Shown piece by piece: positions 1-12,679 of a stretch of DNA of 64,000 nucleotides (position 1 is the stretch's first letter; the number at the start of each line of letters is the position of its first letter). The notes below the pieces were generated by a model. The model ran no database searches. It saw only the letters and a program-made list of their open reading frames with translations, and was not told the DNA's origin. The stretch lies in NCBI RefSeq assembly GCF_032854445.1, contig NC_088297.1, forward strand, positions 17,497,127 to 17,561,126, written 5' to 3'. The stretch comes from Liolophura sinensis. Taxonomy: Eukaryota; Mollusca; Polyplacophora; Chitonida; Chitonidae. The position numbers were made by a program, and so were the translations under genes.

Positions 1-3000
1 TTATGCTCCCCAAGGGGCTTGGTCATTCCCTGCTGACATGGACATCTGGGGCAAAGAGTATCTGTCCCTGCCACTCCCACCCTTCTTGCAACCTCCACCA
101 GTTGGACAGTACATGGACGTACGTGTGCGTTGGGCAAGCGATCCAGAAAACTTTGTAGTAAGTGTGACACCAACAGTTCATTTATTTGATTGGTGTTCAC
201 CATACTCAAGAATATTACACTTATATACGACAGTGGCCAGCATTATAATGGCAGGAAACCGAGCTAAGCCTGGGAGAAAACTCACCAAGTGACCTTGCCA
301 CATATGGCCAGTGAGGAAGCCAGCATGAGCTGGACAATTAAAAGCGATCGCATTGGTGACAGGCTCTTGAGTTAACCACCAAGCCACCAGATATTGATTA
401 GAATCTGTCTGTTCATATGTCCGTCTGCCAAGCTTTACATTTCATGCAATAACTGCTCCAAATGTTGTTTGACTTTTGATAAAATTTTGTTGTACAGGAG
501 GTAGAACCTCAGATCATTGTTGAAATCCCAACTGGACCCATGCATAAGTTTTGCCCATTTAATTTGGTGCTTCTGATTGGCCAGTGGTTTCCATGTAATA
601 ACTTCTTCAAATACTGCCAAATTTTGAAAACCACTTGCAGATTCATTTTTTGAAAACCACATGCAGATTCACATGCAGTGAAAACCACATGCAGTGGGGA
701 AATAAATTCTCTGAATTTGATTGATATGTTACTTTGCTTTTTCAGTGCTTGCCGTACAACACCTTGCAGCAGTTTACAGAGTTCACGGAGTCTTTACAAA
801 AATACTTTGAGGAAAATCCCCCTGTGAGTATAAAGAAATATCCACTATTCTAAGCAAACGGTGTTGTATTGTCTTTTGTAGTCGGGGGTGGAGTTGAGAA
901 GGAAGGCTCAGTTTACCAAATTAAGTTTATTGCAATTCCTCACATATGCTTAGTTTATTATAAAGGGATAGACCAAATTTGCAATTTAGGGCCTCTGTGG
1001 CTCAGTCGGTTAGCGCAGCCTAGTGACCTAGATGCCTCTCACCAATGTGATCGCTGTGAGTTCAAGTCCAGCTCATACTGGCTTCCTCTCCGGCCGTACG
1101 TGGAAAAGGCTGCCAGCAACCTGCGGATGGTTGCAGGGTTCATTTCCACCCACCATAATACTGGCCGCCGTCATATAAGTGAAATATTCTGAAGTACGGC
1201 GAAAAACACCAATCAAATAAATAAATAAATCAAATTTGCATTTTTGATGGTCAGCTCAGAAAGGTTCATGTGGCCAGACTTGAAAGCCTTTGAAAAAGAA
1301 AATGAATTCCCTACCATGGAAATCCTTGGAAAATTAGCCAAATCATTGAAAAAGTGTAGGCATGGAAAGTCTTTGAATACCAGTTTGGGCTGTGTAGACC
1401 TGAACAGTCCTTGAATACGTGTTTGCGCAGTGTAGACCTGAAAAGTCCCTGAATACCTATTTGATCTCTGTAGACCTGAAAAGTCCTTGAATACCTGTTT
1501 GAGCTCTGTAGACCTGAAAAGTCCTTGAATACCTGTTTGAGCTCTGTCCTTGAATACCAGTTTTAGCTGTGTAGACATGAAAAGTCCTTGAATACCTGTT
1601 TGAGCTCTGTAGACTTGAAAGTCTTTGAATATTCAGTTAATTAGCCCCAGTTCTAGAATTAAAGTTAAAATAAGAATTGGTGGCCAAACATATCGGAAGT
1701 TCTTTTGATCTTTTTACATGTCCCTTTGTCGCTTTTTATGCTTAGCAGCACGTCAGAAACCTGCCTTATGTATTTATCTTTGCTTATTTATTGTTGCTCA
1801 ATGATATACTGTTAATTTCAGGCTCGCACCCCGCGTATGGAGGAGATCCAGGCGGGCCATCTGTACGCAGGTCGCCAGTGTGGCACCTGGTATAGGGTCA
1901 TTGTCAAGGACTTCTTACAGGACACAGACCTGGTCAGCTATTCTTTGTTAAAATCTAGGCTAAAAATTTATTATTGTACTGTTTCAAATAATAAGTAATT
2001 AGAATACATAATGAAGTGAAGTCTGAAATAGAGAGGTTCATTTCCCAGGGTTAGCTGTATAACTTAGGCACCAATTTTGATATGCACAGTGCTCAATTTC
2101 ATTATTTTTATATACACTTTATGTAAAAAAGAAAGATATGAAAATATGACAGTCATAGAACACACATTATTCTGTATTTGATCTAAAAATTTCGTACAAA
2201 AAAGTGTTTTTTACTGGCAAATAAAGGTCATAAAGTATTACTTTGAGCTGAAACTCGCATTTTTCCAGTAGTATATCATTTTACTTTTCAGACAGACCTC
2301 AGTTTTCTACAACAACAAAGACAGGAACATTTGGTCACATGAAAACATAGGAAACTCACTCTCAGCTCTATTCTCTTTGTTAACTTGCACATGCCCTAAA
2401 CACCTTCCAGATTTCTAATAAAGTGTTTATTTTGTTTTGTTTTGTCTTTCAATCCAAAAGGTATGTATTTTAATGGCGGATATTGGAGAGTTTGATGTGA
2501 TGTCCCTGAGTGATTTGCACCCTTTGCCCCTCCAGTTCTGGAGAATTCCTTTTCAAGCTATCCGTGCCAAGTTACATGGTATGCTAATAATTATCAGTTG
2601 GACACAACCACAGTGTAGGGAAACATGCTGCAAGTTAAATGTTTTAAAAATCCTTTAAAAATCTATGTTATAAAAAACGTCCACCTTAGCACGGAGAAAC
2701 CTTTGACTATTTACTTCTGTAGATGAAATTCTAAATGAGTCAATGCAAGTATTTCTATATAAGGGGTTTTTTTTGCAGACTTGTCAAGAAAACGATTTAG
2801 TATTTGACTGTGAAAAAGTGTTTTGTACACAGTTGATAAAATGGTTTGTTTTATTGTGTCTGTTGTCTTTTATTCTAACTATGCAGTTTTTATTTTTGTC
2901 GGTCTAAATTTACTCAAATTCCGATCTGCATGTTTAAAGGTGTAACCTGCGCAGCGTCCAAATCCTGGTCCGAGGCAACAAAGTTCAAGTTCCTGGAACT

Positions 3001-3154
3001 CGTTCTCGACAAAGACTTGGTGGCCATGGTCCAAGCCAAAGATGACAGTGCAGGGGTTGTCTCCCTTGATCTTGTTGACACCTCGCAGGAAAACCAAGAT
3101 ATTTGCATTAATGATATCTTCATCTCCAAGCTCCTTTCCTGGACTGACAGCTAA
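1..3154 (+). CDS. TDRD7: Tudor-domain protein, TDRD7-like, 3' end (partial)
   Basis: Five terminal coding exons join in consistent phase: <1-157, 746-823, 1822-1932, 2461-2578 and 2940-3154 (stop TAA 3152-3154). All introns are GT-AG; the donor at 1933 is a weaker gtcagc. The joined product (about 193 residues visible) is one extended Tudor module. It opens with PPPVGQYMDVRVRWASDPEN, continues with a WYRVIVKDFL strand and a VCILMADIGEFDV strand, then LPFQA-like IPFQAIRAKLHG. It closes with a staphylococcal-nuclease-like half containing LVAMVQAKDD and LDLVDTS. The order, the spacing and the short tail after DTS resemble the C-terminus of TDRD7. That family's Tudor domains bind methylated arginines of PIWI proteins in germ granules, with LOTUS domains upstream. 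The exon at the left edge is open to base 1, so the N-terminal part is missing. TDRD5 or another Tudor paralogue is possible. I am sure of the Tudor call and less sure of the paralogue. Confidence 0.72.
180..390 (-). repeat. MetaSINE-type SINE, diverged copy
   Basis: Starts (plus strand) with atttatttgattggtgtt, the complement of the SINE tail, and runs through the core and head. It lies antisense in TDRD7-like intron 1. Confidence 0.85.
989..1230 (+). repeat. MetaSINE-type SINE, near full length
   Basis: The tRNA-like head gggcctctgtggctcagtcg with an A-box-like TGGCTCAGTCGG is followed by a B-box-like gagttcaagtc, the core cagcaacctgcggatggt and the tail caaataaataaata. It lies sense in TDRD7-like intron 2. 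Confidence 0.9.
1340..1640 (+). repeat. Tandem repeat, unit about 40 bp
   Basis: Six to seven units of tgtagacctgaaaagtcctt plus gaatacctgtttgagctc fill part of TDRD7-like intron 2. The gaaaagtccttgaat motif also occurs in hAT-like repeats elsewhere in the window. Confidence 0.85.
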
Positions 3155-3639
3155 GGCGTTGCTCTGATAAAAACAAGAAAAAGTTGTACATAACTTGTAA
3201 TCAGATATTGTATGTGTAATGAAAGAAATCCGATGCATTGTAACCCAAAAAAATTGATACGTTGATATATTGATACATTGGAGTGGAAGTTTTCACTCTT
3301 TTCATTTTCTCAACGTTGGGTGACTTTTGGATTCATACCTTGCCTGGCTGGGCAAAATTAAGACTTGAAAAATTATTATGTCAGTTATTACACCTAATGT
3401 TGTATTGTGAATATTCATGGAGATTTATGTGATATAAGGAATGGTATTCAATATTACTTTTTTGTTTTGGACTGTGAACAAATACATACATTTATACAGT
3501 TGTCCAGCAAATCCTTTAATAAGCTGTTAAAGCCTTAAGAAAATATCATATGGCCGTTGGATCTATTCTTTCCCAATTTAGAGTATACACACGTAGCTCT
3601 GATTAAATGTTCCTAGGCATGAAACTTCTAATTTTGTTA

Positions 3640-3795
3640 TGTGAATGATGGGGGTTCCATGTGTTTGTGACGTGAATGATTAGGGTCCCATGTATTTGTG
3701 ACGTGATTGAATGGGGCCCATGTATTTATTACGTGGATGATTAGGGCCCATATATTTGTGAGGTGAACGATTGGGGTCCATCGATTTGTGACAGA
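3640..3795 (+). repeat. Short tandem array, unit about 37 bp
   Basis: Four diverged units of gtgaatgattagggtcccat plus gtatttgtgac. Confidence 0.8.
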
Positions 3796-3930
3796 GGATT
3801 TCAACTGTTGAATTTAGAGCATGAACTTAATGTCATGGAAACAACTTGTGTGGAAAGGCAACCTCCAAGGGTGTGTTATTGTGTAAATAAGTACAGTGAG
3901 TTTGCGTAAATCATGATGGTCCATGGAAAG

Positions 3931-4036
3931 ATCTACCAGCAACCTGCGGATGGTTGTGGGTTTGCTGCCATCATAATATGGGCTGCCATTGTGTAAGTGA
4001 AATATTCTGAAGTACGGCGTAAAACACCTGTCCATT
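3931..4036 (+). repeat. MetaSINE-type SINE, 3' half
   Basis: Holds the core agcaacctgcggatggttgt, then gtgaaatattctgaagtacg and gcgtaaaacacc. The tRNA-like head is absent. Confidence 0.8.
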
Positions 4037-4082
4037 AAATACATTAAATTAATGTGCTTGTGATTAGACATCAATGTGGAAC

Positions 4083-4118
4083 TTGCCAGTGCCAGTGCCA
4101 GTGCCAGTGCCAGTGCCT
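4083..4118 (+). repeat. Hexamer microsatellite (CCAGTG)n
   Basis: About six uninterrupted copies of ccagtg. Confidence 0.9.
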
Positions 4119-6856
4119 GTTTGAAATTTGGATACCCAGTTTCTCGTTACTCCGCACTGCATACCCTGGGCAATTCACACGCCAAGTGAGAAGACAACGG
4201 ATGAACGATTGTGATAAAAGAAAGGTTCAGAAATTCAAAAGACTGAATTTCACTTGTACGTAAGGATTTGGGCATGCATACTTGATTCTGCTTGCTTTTT
4301 TCCACTGGTGCAGTTAAACATGTCGTTTAAGACCTCTGTATTCTGGTGACAACATACAATGACAAGACTTTTATTAGACAAGGAGTGTGGACTGTCTCGG
4401 ATCATACAAGCAGAACATGACCATGGAAATCTCAAGTTCAAACTCAGCTCATGCCAGCGTGAACACAAGCCTTCACTAAAGTGTGTCATGCTAAGCACAG
4501 TGTTAAGGTTTGCTACCGTCTACTTTATAGTTTGTACCACCCATAAATCTGATCTGGCCATTGTGTGAAGTGAAATTTTGTTGTACATGTACACTGGCTT
4601 ACATATTCATCTGTGGCATGACATCATACTTTGCCCCATCTGTCCAACCAAACGACATTTCAGAGACTTACTGAGACATAATTAGCACAAAGTAGACTTT
4701 CATCCTGTATGATTGTAATGATCTTGGTTTGATTTTAGTGAGTCATTATCAGTGTGTATACTTCTGAGTCTTCGTGATCAGATGTGAGTCAGCTGACGAA
4801 GGTTGCTGAATGATTTTGCCTTACAATTGTAGTATAACCATTGATGAATTGGTTAACCTGTGTTACGGGCAGAATTCATTTAGGTAGCTATTGAGGAGTC
4901 AAATGATATGGCCCAAAGAAGTTCATATTGCCAGTGAAGAGTTCAAATACAAGGAATTCTTAGCTTGGAATCTAATTAGGAATACCAATGTTAATAGTTT
5001 GTGTCCATTCTTGGGACTCTTGATGTAGTCAGAGGTGTCTGGTGTTGGCTCCAGCTGATCAAACCCTGTTTAAAAGCTGTTATTGCCACATGAAAAATAA
5101 ACTCTGGTTCAAAAGTTTTTTAACAGGTAATAATTCATTCATTAGCCATTTCATGTACCTGCCCGTCGATGATTTGGGAATGCTCCTTGAAAATGCATTA
5201 GCTGGTGTTGTGCATGCTTGATTTTTGTAGTCCACTTACACATCCCCTTTTTTGTCTCGCTCAGATTCAGCAAAGGAGTTTGTCAAGATACTTCAGTTTA
5301 GTTGAAGTCCGAATGAACTGAGTGAGGTTTCCGAGGGTTGGGTGTTGATGCACCTGGTCATACCGAGCATCATTCATAGCTTTTGAGCATGCCTTTAGAG
5401 TGAATAGTAGATAAATACACATGGGAATTTGATAATCCTTCTAATCTAGGCATTTATTAGGACACTGAACAAATGGTATATTTCGCTCTGCGTCTGCAAA
5501 TGACCTTCAAGAGCCTCGCATGTCCCAGACCTGCAGATGCCAGAAGATCTACACGGTTTGTATTTTCGTGGGGGAGCTGGGAAATCTGGCATGTCATCTT
5601 TTTACTCGGATCAAACCACTTGAACTTTGTTTTCTGAGCGAACATTGTTTATATACTTTCTGTGAAATAACCGATGCCATTAACAGCAAAACGTACTCCT
5701 CAGAGCTCGATGTTCTCTCAAAGTTGTCTGGTACGTAGATCAGAAGGCATTTGTATGGTAAAGTTGAAAGCCGGGTTTAGCTAATTTAATGACATATATA
5801 CACGAAAGTACACGTATTAATTTTTCTTGAAATGCCTGTGCTGATATGTTGCAAACTATCTTTTTAAAAGTAATCTAAAAAGAGCTGGAGTGGCCGGCAT
5901 GGCGATGTCACCCGCCGCGAGCACTTTGCGGGAGACCCCTGATCTACCCGCTTACTTTCATTGTGTCTCAATTAGCGAGTGTGTAATTATTGAAAAGGTA
6001 AGGTATCCAAATACTGTCAGGTTGAGATGCCAAAGAACTCTGCTGCTGAGTGGACACAATATGTATTTTAACTGAAAGAATCTTTAAAAGTGCTGGAAAA
6101 TAAGCCGCAAGTCATTAGAAAGTCATAGCAATATATTGTCGTGGGTCAGAAATCTGAAGTGTTTGTAAGTATGTATTTTTCCGGAAAACAAAGGTCCTGG
6201 GAGCTGGAAGTCCGTGAAAAATATTGATTTTCATGGTTCAGAAAATGCAGGTTGGAAAGTTCTTCAAAATACTGACTGTTATAGGTTGGAAATCTGAAAT
6301 TTATATATTTAGCTGGAAAATAGATGTCATCAGGTCCTTGAAAGTCCTCACAAATAATGATTTTCACGTGTCATAGATCTAGGGTGGAATGTTCTTCAAA
6401 AATATTAACTGTCATGGGTCAGAAGTCTGAAATGGGTCAGAAATCTGAAATGTATTTGAACATGTAAACGATATTTTCGCGGGAAAAACAGAGGCCATTA
6501 AGTCACTAAAAGTCCTTGTAAAATATGGATGTATTGACATGCAAGTTTGAGCAGGGAAAGATGTCACTGATCAATATAGTAAATGAGCACTCACAATAAA
6601 TAAGAACAAAATTCCTGAAAAAAGCTCTCCATGTCTTCTCCACAACCATTGTCTTACTTACAGAGGGCTTCCCGTAGCGTCTTCAAATATGCATCTATTC
6701 AGAAGTTGAACTTACTCGCATAGAGGATTTGTATCCAGCATAAGCATGTCAAGATTAAAGTTGTCCAAGCACAAAAACCAACATCTCCCATGTACAGATT
6801 TTTCTTCAGATATACTCAGAACCTGAACTTACTTACATAAAGGATTTGTGTAATCT

Positions 6857-6860
<4 letters not shown>

Positions 6861-6893
<33 letters not shown>
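6861..6893. repeat. (TA)n microsatellite
   Basis: About 16 TA dinucleotides in a row. Confidence 0.9.
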
Positions 6894-6894
<1 letters not shown>

Positions 6895-6966
6895 TATATG
6901 TATCCTCAAAATCCTGAATAAATACAAGTGAAGATTTTCTTAGAGTGCAGAGAGATTTTCTGTGTA

Positions 6967-7400
6967 CTCAACTGTGATGGCGCTTACACAGAAGACTTTT
7001 GCGTGCCATAAGTGTCACAGCACTTACAGAGAGGACTTTTGTGAGCCATAAGTGTCAGCACTTACAGAGAGGACTTTTGTGTGCCATAAGTGTTATAGTG
7101 CTAACAGAGAGAACTTTTGTATGCCACAAGTTGTATAGCACTTACACAGAAGACCTTTGTGTGCCATAAGTGTCACAGCACTTACAGAGAGGACTTTTGT
7201 GAGCCATAAGTGTCAGCACTTACAGAGAGGACTTTTGTGTGCCATAAGTGTTATAGTGCTTACAGAGAGAACTTTTGTATGCCACAAGTTGTATAGCACT
7301 TACACAGAAGACTTTTGTGTGCCATAAGTGTCACAGCACTTACAGAGAGGACTTTCGTGAGCCATAAGTGTCAGCACTTACAGAGAGGATTTTTGTATCC
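6967..7400 (+). repeat. Satellite of 40-bp units in a higher-order repeat of about 155 bp
   Basis: Basic unit: gccataagtgtcacagcact plus tacagagaggacttttgtg. Variants (cacagaagac; gtcagcact lacking three bases; ttatagtgct; acaagttgtatagc) recur in the same order every 154-157 bp, seen from cacagaagac at 6991, 7145 and 7302. Confidence 0.88.
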
Positions 7401-7671
7401 TGGTGAACATATGTTAAAAATCACTAATACATAAATCAGAATAAAGCTCCTTATGTGCACACAGTCCGTACATGTTCTCGACTTATCGTACATATAAATA
7501 AATTAGCCTACTTTTTTTTACCACATCGGCTAGTACATTTATATGAATGTATATTTATATACAATGCTGAATAAATGCATGTTCACTGCAACTTTAAATA
7601 TCTTCAGGTAGATGTACAACTGTATATGCACTGCACTTCACTCTCATTGAGGATTTTCTGGCCTTATGCGG

Positions 7672-7792
7672 GAAGGTCTGTCAGCAACCTGTGGCTGGTC
7701 GGTTTCTTCCAGCCATAATGCTGGCCGCCGTCGTATAAGTGAAATATTTTTGAGTACGGCGTAAAACACCAATCAAATAAACAAATCCTTAA
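7672..7792 (+). repeat. MetaSINE-type SINE, 3' half
   Basis: The core (gtcagcaacctgtggctggt) runs to gagtacggcgtaaaacaccaa and tcaaataaacaaat. Confidence 0.85.
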
Positions 7793-9237
7793 GGATTTTG
7801 ATGTTTTGGTAAGTTTGTCCTTACAATCCTGAATACATACGTTTAGCATCAGGATTAAATGTCTTTAGATATATTCTGCATTTCACTTGCTTAAAGTGCC
7901 TTTTTATGGTGCCAGAAATGTGTTCTATGTGGCGTGAGTAAAGATCTGTCAGTACATGTACATGACTAGAGAATTTGAGGGGTTTTTTGTGGTATCATAC
8001 AATTGGCAGCTAGACCTGAATAAACATGTACATAGCATGAGGATTAAACTTACAGATGCTTCGCACTTCCAGTAGCAGCTTACTCAGAGGATATTACCCT
8101 GTTCTGGCCATTGTATATATGTCCTCAGTCCTGAAGATGTACATATACATGTCTGTACATGCACTTTCAAAGGGTTGTAGAACACAAAACCAAATACATT
8201 ACTTTGCTCTTTATGTATTACCTATGTATCAGACTCAATGTATATAAATGTACAATTACCTGTATATACTGTTTATACTTTTTTTTGTTTTCTCTTTATG
8301 CTGTGATTTGAACAGTTTGTAAATTCAGTCACGTTGCACCGGCATCTTTTCGGTAATGTCACTTCCTTTATTATCTGGAAACTGAAAAAACATTTAAAGA
8401 AGGTGTATTTTTGCTGGAGGTCAACGATAATTTAAGACTGTTAACAGATTTTGCTGAGCAGGTATAATTGTAATTAGCAGGCTTTGAAAGGGTTAGTGAT
8501 AACATTTTTAAGTCCCAGTACATGATATTCTTTCAGAAAAGCAAGACAATACATTTGTATAAAGTGGGGAAAAAAATACTTATTTCTTGTTCATTTCACC
8601 GATTAAATTATTGTGCTAAAATGTTTGCCTGATTAATTGGTGTATGCTTCATACATTATAGTTGTATTTTATTGCTTTAGATTCCTGTTGTATGATGTAT
8701 TTTTTGGCAAATCTGTGGTGAAAGATCTGGCCAGGTTTACCTTGAACAATCTAAAATTTCAGAGGAATTTATTCTTTGATTTCCTGATAAGGTAATGTAA
8801 TTGGTAGGTGTGTGCACATGGCAAGAATAAAAACACATTATTGGCCATTAAAGACATTAAGCTTGGCTTTTTATGTGCATCTGATTTGTGTAAAGACTTG
8901 TAACAAGGGCCTGAAGTGTGAAGTCTGTCATCCTTAACAGTTGCACCCACACTCCTGCCTTTTTGCAGTTATAAAAACACATTATTAAGTGTATTTACGG
9001 AAAAATATTTGTATTGATATGCACTGTTTCCTTTTGATCAAAAAAGTTAAGATTTGCTGATTTTTTTTCCACTAGAATCAATGGAAAACTAACTTCCCAC
9101 TGTTCCGATTGAAAATTTTACTGGGGAAAGCGATAACTCCTAACTAAAAATGTGTCATGGTTGAAGACAACAGTTCTAAAAACTGATTTCTTGTTGCTGT
9201 TGTAAATAAACATATTTTAACAGCTTTGTTTACTGGT

Positions 9238-9495
9238 TATTTATTTACTTCATTGGTGTTTTACATCACAGTCAAGAATATTTCACTTTATATACTGTGG
9301 CAGGCAGCATTATGAACCCAGAGCTTGGGAGAACGTCGCCGATGTGAAGAAACCCAAGACTATCCATAGGTATCCTTACCACCTGTGACCGGAGATGAAG
9401 ACAGCATGAGCTGGTTTTGAACTCAGCGACTGCATTGGTGAGAGTGTACTGGGTCATTCTGCTGAGGTAGCAGGCTAACCACTAGGCCCCAGTGG
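9238..9495 (-). repeat. MetaSINE-type SINE, diverged full-length copy
   Basis: Complement of the tail, core and head can be followed across the span, ending in accactaggccccagtgg. Confidence 0.8.
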
Positions 9496-10774
9496 TCCCA
9501 AGGAAGGATGCATACATGTAATGGCTATTTCTATCAAAAGAGGACACTAAATATTTCCACAAATTGGTAGATTTGAGGCTTTAATTTCACTTATATATAT
9601 ATACATAGTACATGTTAAAATGTTCATTTGATCATGTCGTTTTCTGTGCCCGAGCATTAAATATGACACTTCTCTAGGTATACAGGGGCCAAATCTACAC
9701 AATCAACTATTTCTGAGTTCAGTAAAAACTTGAAATATTATAAAACAACCGGTACAAAAAACAAAGCACTATGACAAGGTCTTATATTTTTTTCTAAATC
9801 AGAAATGACTTTGTAGAATCGATCAGCCCTAACATTAGTCCTCTTATTTATGTACCCATATTTATGTATTATGAATACTATTTAAAAATAACACATCACC
9901 GGTATTTAAAGGTAAAAATTAAAATTTGTACGCAAAATAAAGAGTGAATAACTTCCTTGAATTCTTCAATACAGATACTTCTGGTTACTGTTGCCAATAC
10001 AAGTAGTCTGGGTTATCAAGGGGTCACCAAACTGCACATTAAGAAAACAGGGTTCTTCATGTCAAGAAATGCTATGTTCACATCCAGATGGTGAATGACT
10101 GGTCTTTCAAAGCAATTCTTATAACAACATTGGTCTGGGGATGTTAGGCCTATAAACAGAATTCATTGAAGTGCTTTGTAAAAATTTGAAATGTTAAGAA
10201 CTGATATGTTTTCTCTTTCTTTTCTTACTATCCACATGGAAAATTCATTAAAGGTTCTACATGTCACCTGTCCTTCTAGGTGTGTTAGAATAATAAATAA
10301 AACATTCCTTCCTCTGTGTAATGCATGTACATGTATATTCACAATGTCAAAAGTAATTCATCATACAACACCTGACGTCTTTTTTCATCACATATACACA
10401 AAAGGTTCCTGACTGAAGGAAACAGTTTTTATTTGCAGTGTTTTATTCTGTAATCCTGTAATTTCCCGCCTATACATACACATCAGCTGTCATGACTTGG
10501 TCAAGCATGGGTGGTGAAATCTGTACAGAAGGAACAAGGCATTCAGAGAACACTGGTAGCCCCGCTGATTGAGAGGTTCATAAAACTGCATATTGGTCAA
10601 GTCATGTGATACATTCAAACTGACCTCAAAACCACAATAAAGTAGAATGACTGACAGTCAAATACTGATATTGTTCTCTAATTAGTTGCTGCCAAAGTCT
10701 TGCCATTAAATCAACAAGGCCAAAAAAAATTATTGCACTGTCAAAACTATAACTGTGCATCATACGTTAAGGAT

Positions 10775-11157
10775 TACAGAGTAGTGACTTCGTATGTTAA
10801 GGATTACAGAGTAGTGACTTCGTATGTTAAGGATTACAAAGACTTCAGATGTTAAGGATTACAGAGCAGGGACTTGATATGTTAAGGATTGCAGAGCAGT
10901 GACTTCATATGTTAAGGATTACAGAGTAGTGACTTCATATGTTAAGAATTACAGAGTAGTGACTTCATATGTTAAGGATTACAGAGTAAAGACTTCAAAT
11001 ATTGAGGATTACAGAGTAGTGACTTCATATGTTAAAGATTACAAAGACTTCAAATGTTGAGGATTATAGAGCAGGGACTTTGAATGTTGAGGATTACAGA
11101 GCAGTGACTTCGTATGTTAAGGATTGCAGAGTAGTGACTTCGTATGTTAAGGAGCTG
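10775..11157 (+). repeat. 30-bp satellite, about 13 units
   Basis: Unit gttaaggattacagagtagt plus gacttcgtat, with single-base variants and some units shortened by 9-10 bases (acaaagacttcagat). Confidence 0.92.
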
Positions 11158-12679
11158 TAAATCATTATGGTAGTGACAGAAAAAATGGAGGGAGTGCATG
11201 TACAAATTTACCGCAGAGGTCTTTGATACGCAAATTGCGAACTGCACTTGGCAATCCACGTACAATGGGATGCAACTTCAACCATGTTAATTTTTGAGGA
11301 AATGTTGAGCTATGGGGCAAAAAAAACTTCCTTGGACTTTAATATGCAAATTGCTTCTGACGAATGGCTATGTGTCCACTATGGGTGGCCACTGCAACCC
11401 TATGCAACCCACCAACAGCATCTGCCCCCTCACCTACCACCCACCCCCTCACAATTCCTCTCCTTACTTTCTACAGGTGAGCTATACACGAATGGTTATG
11501 GCTTAATGCTACTTCGGCATTATTGTATCCATACTGTTGCAAGAAAATGTTTACACCAGGAGAGAAATCTGGACATAAACCACAGTTCCTAGCCAGGCAC
11601 CCGACATTCCTCCTGAGGATGCTTCAGAACCAGCTGGAGTTGCATTTAAACTTAGAATTGGTAGTAAGGCTACCATAGAATTCATCCAGAGGAGACGCAG
11701 GAGTGCAAAACTTCAGCTCCATACATAAAGTATTTAAACATTTTCCTTAAAAAGGATTCTAACACAGAAAAGAGGAAGGAAGTTTGTAATTTTTTGTATT
11801 CAACATCCTTGCAGCGCGTCAACCGTGGAACAACCCCCTCCAAGTTGTTGTGCTTCACACGCATGCAAAACCTGAGCTCAATACATGCAGTACTTTTCAC
11901 AGAACAAAGCTTAACATTGCTTTAGCTAGCTGATATATTTGTTCTTACTGGACACCGATCCTCAGAGTATAAGCCACGCTAGCAAATGAACTCATTGATT
12001 TAAGTTGAGGCAGTTTATAGACAGTGTGTTTTCCCAGTAAAGGTATGCCTGATTAAACCAGGATAGGACCAGTGTGAAATACCTGTATCTGACTTTCCAG
12101 ATTTATTTATAGGTTCTAATTATGACTGAAGAAACTGTGCAAAGATTAACTCAGAGTGAGCAACAAATGCATCGGGCAATACACCCAAAAGACCCCCAGA
12201 CTCAATACCAGACAAATGCCAACTTTATAGCTTAACAGGTGCCTGCAACCTTACTGGTCCACAGCTAATGTTCTCCAGCCAATGGGCTTTAGACGGCTAT
12301 AGTCACTGGTCATCAATTAGCATTTCAGTGCAGCAAGTTGGAGTCTTCATTCAAATATACACATCACTGATGGAGAATCTAGGATGTAATTATTTGTACA
12401 CACCGTTTATTTGTTATATGTACAAAAACATTGGCCATTTAAATCTGAATTGCAAAAACTACCAACATTTACAGCTGATACAGAGCAAAGTAATGGATTT
12501 GTGACACTGAAAATTTACAACTACATGTAGATTTGCTTTGATCATAAAAAAAATACATTCTCCTGTATTATATATGATTTTAAGATAGATAATGGGGTGT
12601 TAAAACTACTTGTATGTGGTATTTCCAAATACAAAAAGAAGTACATGTATGACCTTTACAGGACAGAATTAATGCACTG

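Larger units (their letters stand above)
3155..12679. other. Intergenic region between TDRD7-like and ACOX1 (tail to tail)
   Basis: About 9.5 kb with no exon I can support on either strand. It holds short-unit satellites (3640-3795, 4083-4118, 6861-6893, 6967-7400, 10775-11157), SINE fragments and otherwise unremarkable AT-rich DNA. On the minus strand an AATAAA (plus 12406-12411) lies about 270 bases past the ACOX1 stop and could serve as its poly(A) signal. Confidence 0.6.

Noticed and set aside
989-1090. tRNA gene candidate (A- and B-box-like sequence)
   Set aside because: It is the head of a SINE followed by the usual core and tail; no cloverleaf with a sensible anticodon stem can be drawn.
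2879-3238. 119-codon minus-strand ORF opposite the last Tudor exon
   Set aside because: It mirrors a well-supported coding exon and has no domain motif of its own.
5457-5740. Additional TDRD7-like exons downstream of 3154
   Set aside because: Open frames there show no Tudor features and no good splice pairing, and the product already ends at the expected place.
10775-11157. CRISPR-like array of regularly spaced repeats
   Set aside because: The 30-bp units abut with no unique spacers, and the genome is eukaryotic.
11248-11592. 114-codon plus-strand ORF
   Set aside because: No family motif, no splice context, and proline/histidine-rich low complexity in the middle.
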